Source: CAVYPR01 sp963770505 (GTDB lineage: Bacteria > Actinomycetota > Acidimicrobiia > Acidimicrobiales > RAAP-2). Taken from it: DNA of 64,000 nt. Made by a program: the position numbers and the translations under genes. Where the stretch lies: contig CAVYPR010000006.1 in NCBI GenBank assembly GCA_963770505.1, positions 496,001 through 560,000 on the forward strand, read 5' to 3'. Positions 53,233-61,838 of the stretch are shown here, in pieces. The notes beneath the pieces are model-generated. The model saw nothing but the letters and a program-made list of their open reading frames with translations. It was not told the origin of the DNA and did not search any database. Within the stretch, counting starts at the first letter, position 1. Each line of letters opens with the position of its first letter.

Positions 53233-55947
53233 ATGGCACGTAACGACACCCAGCCCACGCCCGGCCCCCCCCACCCCGACAGCTTCCGCTCCCGGTCGAC
53301 CCTGGCGGTGGGCGACCGCAGCTTCGAGATCTTCCGGCTCGATGCCGAACCGCTCGCCGGCCATGACGTGGGCCGGCTCCCCTACAGCGTGAAGGTCCTG
53401 CTGGAGAACCTGCTCCGCCACGAGGACGGTGCGCGGGTGTCGGCCGCCGACGTGGCCGCGGTGGCCGACTGGGGACGGCGACCCGAGGCCCACGGGTCGA
53501 ATGCCGGCGACGACGCCAAGGAGATCGCCTTCTCGCCCGAGCGCGTGCTGATGCAGGACCTCACCGGCGTGCCCGGGGTGGTCGACCTGGCCGCCATGCG
53601 CGACGCGCTGGCGGCGATGGGGGGCGACCCCTCCCGCATCAACCCGCTGGTGCCGGTCGAGCTGGTGATCGACCACTCGGTGATCGCCGAGCGCTCGGGC
53701 CAACCGGGCTCCTTCGGGGAGAACGTCCGGATCGAGTACGAGCGCAACCTGGAGCGCTACAAGCTGCTGCGCTGGGCGCAGGGCTCCTTCGACGGGTTCC
53801 GGGTGGTTCCCCCCGGCACCGGCATCTGCCACCAGGTGAACCTCGAGTACCTGTCGCGGGTGGTCTTCGCCACCCCTGACGGGCGGGCCTACTGCGACAC
53901 CCTGGTCGGCCTCGACTCGCACACCACCATGGTGAACGGGCTGGGCGTGCTCGGCTGGGGGGTGGGCGGCATCGAGGCCGAGGCGGCCATGTTGGGCCAG
54001 CCGATCTCGATGCTCTTGCCGCCCGTGGTCGGGCTGCGACTGGTCGGCGCGCTGGCCGAGGGGACCACCGCCACCGACCTCGTGCTGACCATCACCGAGC
54101 TCCTTCGCCGCCACGGCGTCGTGGGCAAGTTCGTCGAGGCCTTCGGCCCTGGGGTGGCCGCCGTGCCGCTGGAGACCCGGGCCACCATCGGCAACATGGC
54201 CCCCGAGTACGGGGCCACCTGCACGATCTTCCCGATCGACGGGGCCAACATCGACTACCTTCGCTTCACCGGCCGGGACGAGGACCACCTCGCGCTGGTC
54301 GAGGCGTACGCCAAGGAGCAGGGGCTGTGGCACGAGCCCGCCGGGGACGAGCCGGTCTACTCCGAGACGGTGGAGCTCGACCTTGCCAGCGTCCAGCCGA
54401 GCCTGGCCGGGCCCGCCCGACCCCAGGACCGGGTCTCGCTGGTCGGCGCCGGCCGGGCCTTCCGCGACGCCCTGGGCCGGGAACCCCGGTCGGCCCCCGA
54501 GCCCGGTGAGGGGGACCACCGGCTCTCCGACGGCGACGTGGTGATCGCCGCCATCACCAGCTGCACCAACACCTCCAACCCCCAGGTGCTGGTGGCGGCG
54601 GGGCTCCTGGCCAAGCGGGCGGTTGAGCGCGGGCTCTCGTCCAAGCCGTGGGTGAAGGCCTCGCTGGCCCCGGGCTCTCGGGTGGTCATGGACTACCTGG
54701 GTCGGGCGGGGCTGACCGGACCGCTCGAGCAGCTCGGCTTCTACCTGGTGGGCTTCGGCTGCACCACCTGCATCGGCAACTCCGGGCCGCTCCTCCCAGG
54801 CGAGTCCGAAGTCGTTCAGGAGCACGAGCTGTCGGTCGTCTCGGTGCTCTCGGGCAACAGGAATTTCGAGGGCCGGATCCACCCCGACGTCCGGATGAAC
54901 TACCTGGCGTCCCCGCCGCTGGTGGTCGCCTACGCGCTGGCCGGCACCATGGACATCGATCTGACCACGGACCCCATCGGCACCGACACCGAGGGCCGGC
55001 CGGTGCACCTTGCCGACCTCTGGCCGAGCGACCGGGAGGTGGCCGAGGTCATCAGGGCGTCCCTCACGTCCGACGAGTTCCGGACCCGCTACGCCTCGGT
55101 CTTCGAGGGGGACGAGCTCTGGCGGGAGGTGCCGGTGGCCGAGGGTGAGACGTTCGCCTGGGACGCCGACTCGACCTACGTGCTCCAGCCCCCCTACTTC
55201 GAGGGAATGGCGGCCGAGCCCGGCCCCGTCACCGACGTCGAAGGCGCCCGGGTCCTGGCCGTGCTCGGCGACAGCGTGACCACGGACCACATCTCCCCCG
55301 CCGGCTCGATCCGGGCCACCTCGCCGGCCGGCGAGTACCTGACCGCCCACGGGGTGGCTCGGGAGGACTTCAACTCCTACGGCACCCGCCGGGGCAACCA
55401 CGAGGTCATGGTGCGCGGCACCTTCGCCAACGTGCGGCTGCGCAACCAACTGGCCCCGGGCACCGAGGGCGGCTTTACCCTCCACCTGCCCGACGGCGAG
55501 GGGACGACCATTTTCGACGCCGCCATGCAGTACCAGCGCGACGGCGTCCCCCTGCTCGTGCTGGCCGGAAAGGAGTACGGCACCGGGTCCAGCCGCGACT
55601 GGGCGGCCAAGGGGACCCGGCTGCTCGGGGTGCGGGCGGTGCTGGCCGAGAGCTACGAGCGAATCCACCGCTCCAACCTGGTCGGGATGGGCGTGGTGCC
55701 GTTGCAGTACCTGCCGGGGCAGTCGGCGGCGACGCTCGGGCTCACCGGCCACGAGACCTACGCCATCTCCGGGCTCGTCGCCCTGAACGACGGCGCCATC
55801 CCCAAGGAGGTGGCGGTGCTGGCCACCCACGACGACGGGACCGTCGTCGAGTTCAGCGCGCGGGTGCGGATCGACACCCCGATGGAGGCCGAGTACTACC
55901 GGCACGGGGGGATCCTCCCCTACGTGCTTCGCCGGCTGGCGGGCTGA
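53233..55947 (+). CDS. acnA: Aconitate hydratase A
   Basis: 904 aa, AcnA/IRP type. [4Fe-4S] ligands are in ITSCTNTSNP (near residue 443) and FGCTTCIGNSG (near 509-512). The C-terminal swivel domain shows GDSVTTDHISPAGS and YGTGSSRDWAAKG. It interconverts citrate and isocitrate in the TCA cycle and may bind mRNA. The start ATG lacks a ribosome-binding site; CAGAAT lies six bases upstream, so the message may be leaderless. Confidence 0.96.
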   Translation: MARNDTQPTPGPPHPDSFRSRSTLAVGDRSFEIFRLDAEPLAGHDVGRLPYSVKVLLENLLRHEDGARVSAADVAAVADWGRRPEAHGSNAGDDAKEIAFSPERVLMQDLTGVPGVVDLAAMRDALAAMGGDPSRINPLVPVELVIDHSVIAERSGQPGSFGENVRIEYERNLERYKLLRWAQGSFDGFRVVPPGTGICHQVNLEYLSRVVFATPDGRAYCDTLVGLDSHTTMVNGLGVLGWGVGGIEAEAAMLGQPISMLLPPVVGLRLVGALAEGTTATDLVLTITELLRRHGVVGKFVEAFGPGVAAVPLETRATIGNMAPEYGATCTIFPIDGANIDYLRFTGRDEDHLALVEAYAKEQGLWHEPAGDEPVYSETVELDLASVQPSLAGPARPQDRVSLVGAGRAFRDALGREPRSAPEPGEGDHRLSDGDVVIAAITSCTNTSNPQVLVAAGLLAKRAVERGLSSKPWVKASLAPGSRVVMDYLGRAGLTGPLEQLGFYLVGFGCTTCIGNSGPLLPGESEVVQEHELSVVSVLSGNRNFEGRIHPDVRMNYLASPPLVVAYALAGTMDIDLTTDPIGTDTEGRPVHLADLWPSDREVAEVIRASLTSDEFRTRYASVFEGDELWREVPVAEGETFAWDADSTYVLQPPYFEGMAAEPGPVTDVEGARVLAVLGDSVTTDHISPAGSIRATSPAGEYLTAHGVAREDFNSYGTRRGNHEVMVRGTFANVRLRNQLAPGTEGGFTLHLPDGEGTTIFDAAMQYQRDGVPLLVLAGKEYGTGSSRDWAAKGTRLLGVRAVLAESYERIHRSNLVGMGVVPLQYLPGQSAATLGLTGHETYAISGLVALNDGAIPKEVAVLATHDDGTVVEFSARVRIDTPMEAEYYRHGGILPYVLRRLAG

Positions 55948-55962
55948 CCCCCGCCTGTCGGC

Positions 55963-56712
55963 TCAGGTGGTCTTGACCACCCGGAAGGCCTCGCCCAGGG
56001 CGCCATCAGGCAGTCCGGCCATCCGGGCCGAGCCGCCGGACCATTCGCGCAGCATCGGCTCGAGGTGGTCGCCGTCGCCCACCTGGCTGCGGTGGCTGCG
56101 GAGGGCCGCCAGCTTGCGGTCGAAGGTGGCGGAGGTCTCGACCACGATGTCGGGGGTCTGAAAGGCCATCAGCCACAGCTCGTCGACGGTGTGGGGCTCG
56201 AACCCCTCGTCGAGGAGCTCGGGGTGGGAGAAGGGGTTGCGGGCGTCGGGGTAGACGGCGCACGCCGCCGCCTCACCCGCGGCCAGGTGGTCGGGGTGGC
56301 TCGCGTAGATGCGGTCCCAGCTGCGCTCAGGGGACTGGGTCAGCACTCTCTGCGGCCGGAACCGGCGGATCTCACGGCTGATGTCCCGCCGCAACTCGAG
56401 CGAGGGGACGACCCGGCCGTCGGGGTAGCCCAGGAAGGTGACGTCCGACACGCCGACCTCGGCCGCGGCGGCCCGCTGCTCGTCCCGGCGGATGGCCGCC
56501 ATCTCGGCCCGGGGGAGGTCCCGGTCGCTGCCGCCGGCGTCGCCGTCGGTCACGATGCAGTAGGCGACCTTCACGCCGGCCGCCGTGAAGGCGGCCACCG
56601 TCCCCGCCGCCCCGAAATCCACATCGTCGGGGTGGGCCGTCACCACGAGCACCCGGTCCACCCCGTCGTCGGGGGACCAGAGTGGCAGCGCCGAGCCGGG
56701 AGCTCCGCTCAC
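55963..56712 (-). CDS. PIG-L/LmbE-type deacetylase
   Basis: 249 aa. Zn site residues in VVTAHPDDVDFG near the N-terminus and SHPDHLAAG near the middle; YPDGRV and TQSPERSWDRIY are typical of the actinobacterial group that includes mycothiol-pathway enzymes. It removes an acetyl group from an N-acetylglucosamine-type or similar substrate. GTG at 56712 was chosen, 22 bp after the helicase stop on the same strand. Confidence 0.87.
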   Translation of the reverse strand: MSGAPGSALPLWSPDDGVDRVLVVTAHPDDVDFGAAGTVAAFTAAGVKVAYCIVTDGDAGGSDRDLPRAEMAAIRRDEQRAAAAEVGVSDVTFLGYPDGRVVPSLELRRDISREIRRFRPQRVLTQSPERSWDRIYASHPDHLAAGEAAACAVYPDARNPFSHPELLDEGFEPHTVDELWLMAFQTPDIVVETSATFDRKLAALRSHRSQVGDGDHLEPMLREWSGGSARMAGLPDGALGEAFRVVKTT

Positions 56713-56734
56713 CGACCTCGGTCGACGCCGGGGG

Positions 56735-58009
56735 TCACAGCACGCCCTCGTCGGGCGACGGCTCCCAGGCGGCCAGGTCGGCCAGGCGGGGGTCGTTGGA
56801 GAAGACCTCGACGATGGGGAGCCGCAGACCCAGACGGCGCTGGATGACTTCGGCCTCGACCACCTGGTTCCACAGGGCCAGGGTGGCCACGACCCCGGTC
56901 GAGCCGGCCCGGGCCGTCCGCCCCGACCGGTGGAGGTAGGCCTTGTGGTCCTCGGGCGGGTCGTAGTGGATGACCACGTCGACCCCCTCGATGTGCAGGC
57001 CGCGGGCCGCCACGTCGGTGGCCACCAGCACGTGCAGCTTGCCCGAGGAGAAGTCAGCCAGGGCACGCTCGCGATTGACCTGGCGAAGGTCGCCGTGGAT
57101 CCCCGCGGCCCGGATGCCTTCCTTCTCCAACTGCTCCACGAGCCGATCGGCGCCTCGCTTGGTGCGCACGAAGACGAGCACCTTGTCCTGCGGCCGGCAG
57201 ATGGCGGCCGCCACCTTCACCTTGTCCATCTGGTGGACTTGGAGGAACCGGTGTTCCATCGCCGAGACCGTCTGGGTGTTCGACGCCACCTCGTGGTGGA
57301 CGGGGTCGGTGAGGTACCGGGTGACGAGACGATCGACCGCGCCGTCCAGGGTGGCCGAGAACAGGAGCGTCTGGTGGGGCCGCTCGAGGCGCCGCAGCAC
57401 CCACTCGACCTGGGGCATGAAGCCCATGTCGGCCATCCGGTCGGCCTCGTCGAGCACCAGCACCTCGACGTCGGCCACCGACAGCTCGCCGCGGTCGCCC
57501 AGGTCGATGAGACGACCCGGGGTGGCGATCACGACCTCCACGCCCTTGCGGAGGCGGGCCACCTGACGGTCCACGTCGGCGCCGCCGTACACGGCGGCGA
57601 TCCGCAGCCCCACCGCCTTGGCCAGGGGGGCTATCACGTCGTGGACCTGGACCGCCAGCTCGCGGGTGGGCAGCAGCACCAGGGCCGCCGGGCGGGCTGG
57701 ATGGCCGGTCGGCGCCTGGCCCTCGGGCTTCGCCGCAGCGGTGCGCTGGAGGAGCGGGAGGCCGAAGGCGAGGGTCTTGCCCGACCCGGTCTTCGCCTTG
57801 CCGCAGACGTCGCGCCCGGCGACGGCGTCGGCGATGGTGAGGGCCTGGATGGGGAAGGCGGTGGTGATCCCCTGGTTGGCCAGGACCTTGGTCAGGGGTT
57901 CGATCACCCCCAGGGACTCGAAGGTCCGCACGGTCTCGTAGGTGTCGCTCGCAGGGTCGACCGCCGCAGTATCGGCGTCGGCTCCGGGAAGGAGGCTCTC
58001 GGTCGTCAT
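56735..58009 (-). CDS. DEAD-box RNA helicase
   Basis: 424 aa, minimal two-domain DEAD-box core. Motif Q in FESLGVIEPLTKVLANQGITTAFPIQ, I AKTGSGKT, Ia PTRELAVQ, Ib TPGRLID, II DEAD, III SAT, V/VI ATDVAARGLHIEGVD and HRSGRTARAG. It unwinds RNA duplexes in ribosome assembly or mRNA decay. ATG at 58009 preferred over the further open frame; GAGAGAG upstream. No C-terminal tail for targeting. Confidence 0.95.
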   Translation of the reverse strand: MTTESLLPGADADTAAVDPASDTYETVRTFESLGVIEPLTKVLANQGITTAFPIQALTIADAVAGRDVCGKAKTGSGKTLAFGLPLLQRTAAAKPEGQAPTGHPARPAALVLLPTRELAVQVHDVIAPLAKAVGLRIAAVYGGADVDRQVARLRKGVEVVIATPGRLIDLGDRGELSVADVEVLVLDEADRMADMGFMPQVEWVLRRLERPHQTLLFSATLDGAVDRLVTRYLTDPVHHEVASNTQTVSAMEHRFLQVHQMDKVKVAAAICRPQDKVLVFVRTKRGADRLVEQLEKEGIRAAGIHGDLRQVNRERALADFSSGKLHVLVATDVAARGLHIEGVDVVIHYDPPEDHKAYLHRSGRTARAGSTGVVATLALWNQVVEAEVIQRRLGLRLPIVEVFSNDPRLADLAAWEPSPDEGVL

Positions 58010-58354
58010 GTGCCCGCTCTCTCGGCTTCGGCGGGACCCGGCGCCGACCAGGAGGGAGAAAGGGCCCTGACGCCCAACCGAGCGCTGGCCGTCCCCTCCA
58101 GGGTACCAGTGGGTGGGCACCGTGGTGCGTCACTGCCGGAGACGACGTCCGCCGACGTCGCGGACGATGCCGGAGGGCCAACCGTGGCCACGCGGTCGAG
58201 CTCCTCATCTGAGGACTCCTTCAGGGGCCTCGGCCCCCCTGCGCTTCGCAAGGTCGGGTCCGCGCCGGGGAGGGCATCGACATCTCCTGGCGGTCGAGGT
58301 CGGGCGGCGGTCGTAGAGTGGGGCCGCCCGGCCCAGACGACACGAGGAGGTCAG
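58010..58354. other. Divergent gap between helicase and peroxiredoxin
   Basis: 345 bp. Contains an inverted repeat CGTCCG/CGGACG (around 58148-58170) and a GGGGC-CTCG-GCCCC hairpin near 58226; both could serve regulation of either gene. The frame open through it on the plus strand is a GC-rich shadow. No gene seen. Confidence 0.4.
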
Positions 58355-58822
58355 ATGGCGAGGTTGGAAGCTGGCGGGAAGGCCCCCGCATTCACCCTTC
58401 CGGACCAGGACGGCAACAACGTCTCCCTGAAGGACTTCAAAGGGTCCGACGTGGTGGTCTACTTCTACCCGGCCGACGACACCCCCGGCTGCACCAAGGA
58501 GGCCTGCCAGTTCAACGACAACCTCCGGGCCTTCAGCCGGGCCGGGGTGAAGGTGGTAGGCATCTCCCCGGACGGCGCGGCGAAGCACACCAGGTTCCGT
58601 GAGAAATACGGGCTGAAATTCCCTCTGCTCTCCGACCCCGACCACGAGGTCATGGCCGCCTACGGGGCCTGGGGCGAGAAGACCATGTACGGGAAGAAGA
58701 CCGTCGGGACCATCCGCTCGACGTTCCTCATCGACGCCAAGGGGGTCGTCACTAGGGCCTGGTACAACGTGCGAGCCGACGGCCACGCCGCCAAGGTGCT
58801 CGAGGAGCTGGGCGAGGCCTGA
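58355..58822 (+). CDS. PrxQ/BCP-type thiol peroxidase
   Basis: 155 aa. Peroxidatic Cys in DDTPGCTKEACQF, with the resolving Cys five residues later as in the PrxQ/BCP class, and YGAWGEKTMYGKKTVGTIRSTFLID. It reduces hydroperoxides with thioredoxin in the cytoplasm. ATG with GAGGAGGTCAG immediately upstream. Convergent with the Thr/Pro-rich protein gene. Confidence 0.95.
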   Translation: MARLEAGGKAPAFTLPDQDGNNVSLKDFKGSDVVVYFYPADDTPGCTKEACQFNDNLRAFSRAGVKVVGISPDGAAKHTRFREKYGLKFPLLSDPDHEVMAAYGAWGEKTMYGKKTVGTIRSTFLIDAKGVVTRAWYNVRADGHAAKVLEELGEA

Positions 58823-58833
58823 TCCCCGCCGTT

Positions 58834-58861
58834 CCCCGCGGGTGGGACCTATCCCGCGGGG
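58834..58861. terminator. Bidirectional terminator hairpin
   Basis: CCCCGCGGG and its complement CCCGCGGGG with a 10-nt loop between two convergent genes. It includes the stop codon of the minus-strand gene. No T-tract, but the stem is perfect. Confidence 0.5.
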
Positions 58862-59658
58862 GTCCCCGGCAGCAGGAACGTGACGGGCCCGGCCGAGCAG
58901 GAACCCCCCGTCGCCGACTCATTCTCGTCCGCTGAGGCGGCTGTTGTGTCGTAGCCGGCGTGGACGGTGAAGACGGCGGTCCCCGAGCCGTCCGTCACGG
59001 CATGTCCCGGCCTGCTCCCCGTGAATGCCACTGTCACGCCGGGGCCCAGCTTCGAGGTGTAGGTGAAGACGAAGGTGCCCGGCGGTGTCTGGGTGACCGA
59101 GAGCGCACAACCGTCGCCGACGGCCGTGTGCCCTGCCGTGCCGGGCGGGGCCGTCGAAATGCTGATGGCCGGGGTCGTCGTGCTCGTGGCGGCCGGGGCC
59201 GCCGTGGGGGTCGTCGTGGCGGCCGGGGCCGCCGTGGGGGTCGTCGTGGCGGCCGGGGCCGCCGTGGTAGTCGTGGACGCGTGCGAGGTGTTTGCGCCGC
59301 CGTGAACGGTGGTGGTCGTCGCCGAACTGCGGCCGCGGCCAGCGGTCTGGCCCGCCCTCGCGGTCCGCCCCGGGCTCGCGGTGCCCTGGCCACCGCCGTG
59401 CGCCAGAAATGCCGCGGTGACTACGAGGGCGAGGAGGAGGACGGCGGCCGCGGCGATCACCCACGGCCGCCTCCACCAACCCCCACCCTGCGAACCGGCA
59501 CCGGCCCCGCCGGTCGGTGGTCCCCCGGCGTCGTCGGCCGCCGGCGGAAGCACCGCCGGTTCGGCGGCCGTGGCCCCGGTCCCGGGCCGTCCCCCGCTCG
59601 AGGGTGAGACCCCTCCGGGGGACTCGGTCGGTTCGGGCATCTGCGGCATGTCGCCCAT
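58849..59658 (-). CDS. Membrane-anchored Thr/Pro-rich protein
   Basis: 269 aa. A cytoplasmic Pro/Gly-rich N-terminus, a single transmembrane helix (WVIAAAAVLLLALVVTAAFLA, about 66-86), a Thr/Ala/Pro linker with perfect AAPAATTTPT repeats, and a small extracellular beta domain with two cysteines (DGCALSV and GGSCSAG), ending TFLLPGTPAG. Start ATG with GGGAG upstream. Possibly a cell-wall sensor or spacer; no family recognised. Confidence 0.65.
   Translation of the reverse strand: MGDMPQMPEPTESPGGVSPSSGGRPGTGATAAEPAVLPPAADDAGGPPTGGAGAGSQGGGWWRRPWVIAAAAVLLLALVVTAAFLAHGGGQGTASPGRTARAGQTAGRGRSSATTTTVHGGANTSHASTTTTAAPAATTTPTAAPAATTTPTAAPAATSTTTPAISISTAPPGTAGHTAVGDGCALSVTQTPPGTFVFTYTSKLGPGVTVAFTGSRPGHAVTDGSGTAVFTVHAGYDTTAASADENESATGGSCSAGPVTFLLPGTPAG
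59191..59267 (-). repeat. 30-bp tandem repeat in the linker
   Basis: Two full copies and one partial copy of a 30-bp unit coding AAPAATTTPT. The copies are identical at DNA level, so the linker length may vary between strains. Confidence 0.85.
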
Positions 59659-59703
59659 CGGAGCTCCCGTGCTGCGCCGGGCTCGAAGCCTACGCCCCGG
59701 GAA

Positions 59704-60783
59704 TCACTTGGTGACGTGCTTGACGAACCAGGCGGTGATGGCCGCCTGCCGCGGCGCCCACACGTACGGTGTGATGCTCCGGACCTTGATCGTGGAGATG
59801 GCCGGGAGTGTGGGAAGCGGCGCGGTTCCGGCGGTCACCGGGTAGTAGTTCGAGTCGGCCTGCTTTGTGCCGGCCTGCATGGCCTTCTGCCCTGTCGGTG
59901 AGAGGACGAAGTTCATGAATCTCTTCGCTTCGGCCCTCACCTGCTTGGAGGCCTTGGCGTCGACGGCGATGCTCGAGGGGAGAACCGTGACCGACGGCAG
60001 GTAGGCCACGGCCAGGCTGGGGTCTGTGTGCTGGGCGCCGACGGCTGCTGAGCTCTGCACCAGTGCCAGCTTGATCTTCCCCGTGGTGAGCGCATGGATG
60101 GTCTGACCGGTGGTTGTGTAGACGTTGAGTCCTTTTGCCTTCAACTGGCTGAAGAACCGCTCACCTTTGGCGACGCCATTGGTGCCCGCCACCTGGGTGA
60201 TCATGCCGGCGATGAACGGGTAGTCCGAGTCGATCTTCTTCGGTGTGGTGATCCCGATCTCGCCCCTCCACTGGGGGTCGAGGAGCTGCAGCCAGCTGGT
60301 GGGCGGGGTGGTGACGACGTTCTTTGTGTAGAGCAGCGCCGCCGTGAGCGTGACACCGGTGGGGATGAAGCTCTTGTCCTTGGGCACCGCGGCCAGGCCT
60401 AGCGCGTTCAGGGAGGCCGTCGGGTGAAGGTTCTTCACCAGGAGGTGCTGTCCGTCCAGCGAGGCCATCACCGTCGGGCCGTCGGCCCAGAGTATCCCCC
60501 ACTGGGGACGGCTCTTCGTGGCCTGGATGCGGGAGGCCAGTGTGTCGAGCTTGTCGGTGACGAGCTGGACCGGGATGCCGGTCCTCTGGCGGAAGTACTG
60601 GGCCACCACGGCGTCGTAGCCCTCTGAGGAGTAGACGACCAACGGATGCGCGGTGGCTGTGGATGCTGCGCCGGCCCCACCCGGGGTGCAGGCGGTGAAC
60701 AGGCCGGCGCCGAATGCACAGGCGGTCACTGCCCGTGCCAGCCAGCGGTGGGGAAGGATGGGACGGACGGCACCTACGCGCAT
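59704..60783 (-). CDS. Orphan extracellular solute-binding protein
   Basis: 359 aa. Signal peptide with a lipobox-like LFTAC (Phe at -3 is not ideal), and an SBP type 2 domain with PLVVYSSEGYDAVVAQYFRQ, WGILWADGPT, LLDPQWRGEIGI, and SPTGQKAMQ near the end. The pattern is like the Fe(III), thiamine and 2-aminoethylphosphonate binders. No permease or ATPase is next to it. Upstream boxes at 11-nt spacing hint at phosphate control, which would favour a phosphonate-type ligand (inference). AGAGGAAG precedes the ATG. Confidence 0.82.
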   Translation of the reverse strand: MRVGAVRPILPHRWLARAVTACAFGAGLFTACTPGGAGAASTATAHPLVVYSSEGYDAVVAQYFRQRTGIPVQLVTDKLDTLASRIQATKSRPQWGILWADGPTVMASLDGQHLLVKNLHPTASLNALGLAAVPKDKSFIPTGVTLTAALLYTKNVVTTPPTSWLQLLDPQWRGEIGITTPKKIDSDYPFIAGMITQVAGTNGVAKGERFFSQLKAKGLNVYTTTGQTIHALTTGKIKLALVQSSAAVGAQHTDPSLAVAYLPSVTVLPSSIAVDAKASKQVRAEAKRFMNFVLSPTGQKAMQAGTKQADSNYYPVTAGTAPLPTLPAISTIKVRSITPYVWAPRQAAITAWFVKHVTK

Positions 60784-60863
60784 TGACTCAGCTTCCTCTC
60801 AGCGGTCCACCGCCGGTTCTCTCGGTGAGGGCTGCACTCTAGGAGCCGGGGGCGAAAAGATCG

Positions 60864-60889
60864 TGACGACCAAGTGATGCCGGTCTGAA
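60864..60889 (-). promoter_or_regulatory. 11-nt phased boxes upstream of the orphan SBP
   Basis: TTCA, ATCA and GTCA begin at 60889, 60878 and 60867 (minus strand), exactly 11 nt apart, in AATTCAGACCG/GCATCACTTGG/TCGTCACGATC. The array ends 80 bp before the ATG. The same kind of repeat lies before pstC, so it is a candidate PHO box. Confidence 0.35.
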
Positions 60890-60961
60890 TTCCTCGGCGG
60901 CTGGCCGTCGGCGGCCCGTCCAGGCACCGAGCGCGGCACATTTCGGCAGGTTGCCCGGGAC

Positions 60962-61768
60962 CTAGCGCTGGTGGGCCGGGCACCACCAGGTGGTACGCCC
61001 GCCGACCGTGGCCGACACCAGCTCGGCCCCGTCGCGCGGGCACCGGCCCCCCGGACGGCGCTCGTCGATCAGGTCCCCGGCGTGCGAGCCGCCGCGTGCC
61101 TCCAGCTCCTCGAGGGTGGCACGGAGGTGGCGGTGGAGCCGCCGCACCTCCGCCGCCGAGAGCGACGCCGAGGGGGAGAGCGGGGAGAGCGAGGCCCGCC
61201 AGAGGATCTCGTCGGCCAGCAGGTTCCCCACCCCCGCCAGCCGGCTCTGGTCGAGAAGCCGGGCCTTGAGCGGCGGTCCGCCGCCGGGCGCCGGGGAGGC
61301 CAGCGCGTGGCGCAGCCCGGCCACGGTGACCGCTCCGGCGTCGGGGCCGAGGAGGTCCTCATCAGGATCGAGGGAGACCCGGCCGAACCGCCGCGGATCG
61401 TGGAGGGCGAGCGCGCCCCCGTCGGCGAAGCGGACACGCAGCCGCACCCATTTTGCTGTGTAGTGGCCGGCCGAGTGGCGGAGCCGGTCGAGGGCGGCCC
61501 GGTCGTCCAGCAGGAGGCCCCCGGTCATGCCGAATCGCACCCCGAGCGAGGGGCCGTGGCCGTCGGCCGACCCGGTGTCGAGGATGAGGAGCTTCCCCCG
61601 GCGGCGCGCCGCGGTGAACCGGCGGCCGACGAGGACCCTCCGCAGAGCGGACGGCGTCGTCCCGGGTCCGAGCACGCGGCGGTCGTCAAGATCCACCGCG
61701 GCGATGGGCCGGTCGAGCGCGGCGGTCGCCAGCCGGCGGTAGAGCTCGACCTCGAGCATCTCGGGCAC
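60962..61768 (-). CDS. Fpg/Nei-family DNA glycosylase
   Basis: 268 aa. GTG at 61768 is set by the catalytic N-terminal Pro-Glu (MPEMLEVELYRRL). GMTGGLLLD, HDPRRFGRV, and the helix-two-turn-helix LLDQSRLAGVGNLLADEILW are all present. It excises oxidised bases. The C-terminal zinc finger reads CPRD...CPAH, where Fpg proteins have CxxC...CxxC, so metal binding may use Asp and His or be lost. Confidence 0.88.
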   Translation of the reverse strand: MPEMLEVELYRRLATAALDRPIAAVDLDDRRVLGPGTTPSALRRVLVGRRFTAARRRGKLLILDTGSADGHGPSLGVRFGMTGGLLLDDRAALDRLRHSAGHYTAKWVRLRVRFADGGALALHDPRRFGRVSLDPDEDLLGPDAGAVTVAGLRHALASPAPGGGPPLKARLLDQSRLAGVGNLLADEILWRASLSPLSPSASLSAAEVRRLHRHLRATLEELEARGGSHAGDLIDERRPGGRCPRDGAELVSATVGGRTTWWCPAHQR

Positions 61769-61838
61769 CGGTCGACGGTAGCGGCTGGCAGCCGCTCGGT
61801 GGACGGGCGGTCGGTCCATGGCTGGGTAGGGTGTCCCA

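Noticed and set aside
56585..58354. A long plus-strand frame running into the peroxiredoxin gene
   Set aside because: It is the antisense shadow of the helicase and deacetylase genes; the ATG with GAGGAGG at 58355 is the real start.
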